The position numbers and the translations under genes are program-made. The notes below the pieces were generated by a model. That model was not told the origin of the DNA. It ran no database searches and saw only the letters and a list, made by a program, of their open reading frames with translations. From JBBRBB01 sp038206235 (GTDB lineage Bacteria > Bacteroidota > Bacteroidia > Chitinophagales > Chitinophagaceae): a stretch of DNA of 64,000 nt. The stretch lies in assembly GCA_038206235.1 (NCBI GenBank), contig JBBRBB010000009.1:62001-126000 (forward strand), in the 5' to 3' direction. The number at the start of each line of letters is the position of its first letter. The first letter of the stretch is position 1. Shown one piece after another: positions 63,635 through 64,000 of the stretch.

Positions 63635-64000
63635 ATGGAAGCAACTATTTCTGCACAGGAACCAACCTATTCGCTTAAACAACTTGTTTTTTATTTTCTA
63701 AAACTGGGTTATTCAGGTTTTGGAGGACCGGTAGCTTTGGTTGGTTACATGCACCGCGACCTTGTTGAAAATCGCAAATGGATAAGTGAAGAAGATTATA
63801 AAGAAGGGTTGACCTTAGCTCAATTAGCCCCCGGCCCTTTGGCAGCACAGTTAGGCATGTATTTAGGATTTGTACATTACCGTTACATTGGTGCAACACT
63901 TGCTGGTCTTGCTTTTGTGCTTCCTTCGTTTGTTATGGTTGTGGTGTTGGGAATATTCTATAAAATGTATAATGGCATATCGTGGATGCAGGCTGTATTT
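63635..64000 (+). CDS. chrA: chromate transporter ChrA, N-terminal part
   Basis: 122 codons are visible to the window edge. ATG at 63635; GYSGFGGPVALVGYMHRDLV, NRKWISEEDYKEGLTLAQLA, PGPLAAQLGMYLGF and AGLAFVLPSFVMVVVLG are the ChrA (CHR family) signatures including the GFGGP loop. ChrA exports chromate from the cytoplasm. It lies after the ChrB-domain/AraC regulator. Confidence 0.95.
   Translation, partial: MEATISAQEPTYSLKQLVFYFLKLGYSGFGGPVALVGYMHRDLVENRKWISEEDYKEGLTLAQLAPGPLAAQLGMYLGFVHYRYIGATLAGLAFVLPSFVMVVVLGIFYKMYNGISWMQAVF

Overview
The window looks like a chromosomal segment of an AT-rich Bacteroidota, most likely of the Chitinophagaceae/Chitinophagales type. The evidence is a ruvA-sprA pair (SprA is the type IX secretion, T9SS, translocon), several secreted peptidases ending in T9SS type-A sorting domains, TAnnTTTG-type promoter boxes, and many short palindromic repeats of the kind scattered through Bacteroidota genomes. 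No tRNA, rRNA, CRISPR array or intact insertion sequence was recognised.

Positions 1-28839 (all minus strand, read right to left) hold a phage-tail-like extracellular contractile injection system (eCIS) of the Afp/PVC kind. In transcription order it has a Pvc16-like cap/terminator protein, an unrecognised 438-aa protein, one sheath, two Cys-rich helical proteins, a lipoprotein-like protein, a thermolysin-type (M4) peptidase with T9SS tail, two tube proteins, a 58-aa DUF5908 protein, a LysM tube/baseplate adaptor, a VgrG-like spike, a PAAR tip, a gp25-like wedge protein, Afp11-like and giant Afp12-like baseplate proteins, a tape-measure-type protein, and two tandem eCIS_core (DUF4157) proteins, the second cut by the window edge. 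The AAA+ ATPase and tail fibre usual for such loci are not seen and may lie beyond position 1.

Positions 29219-32230 hold a SAM methyltransferase, an orphan HD-like/PycTM membrane protein (family of Pycsar anti-phage effectors) and ruvA. sprA (32272-39525) is followed by two tandem M36 fungalysin-type peptidases that are near-identical at their C-termini. Positions 46034-49704 hold a 107-bp repeat, an uncharacterised two-gene module, rarA and an ABC exporter. Positions 50803-54762 are the alpha-type ribosomal cluster (infA-rpmJ-rpsM-rpsK-rpsD-rpoA-rplQ), followed by carA. The right end carries a reprolysin-like T9SS peptidase, gamma-glutamyltransferase, a ParE-type toxin-antitoxin pair, aroQ, a secreted MORN-like protein, a ChrB-domain/AraC fusion regulator and the start of chrA.

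The most unusual points are: short palindromic repeats that sit in frame inside coding genes (rarA, an ABC ATPase and both eCIS_core proteins); the duplicated eCIS_core effector candidates; the repeat-inflated 2204-aa baseplate protein; the Cys/His-rich proteins of the eCIS locus; the HD-PycTM protein with a broken HD motif; and a 107-bp element present in two same-length copies whose hairpin arms differ but still pair.
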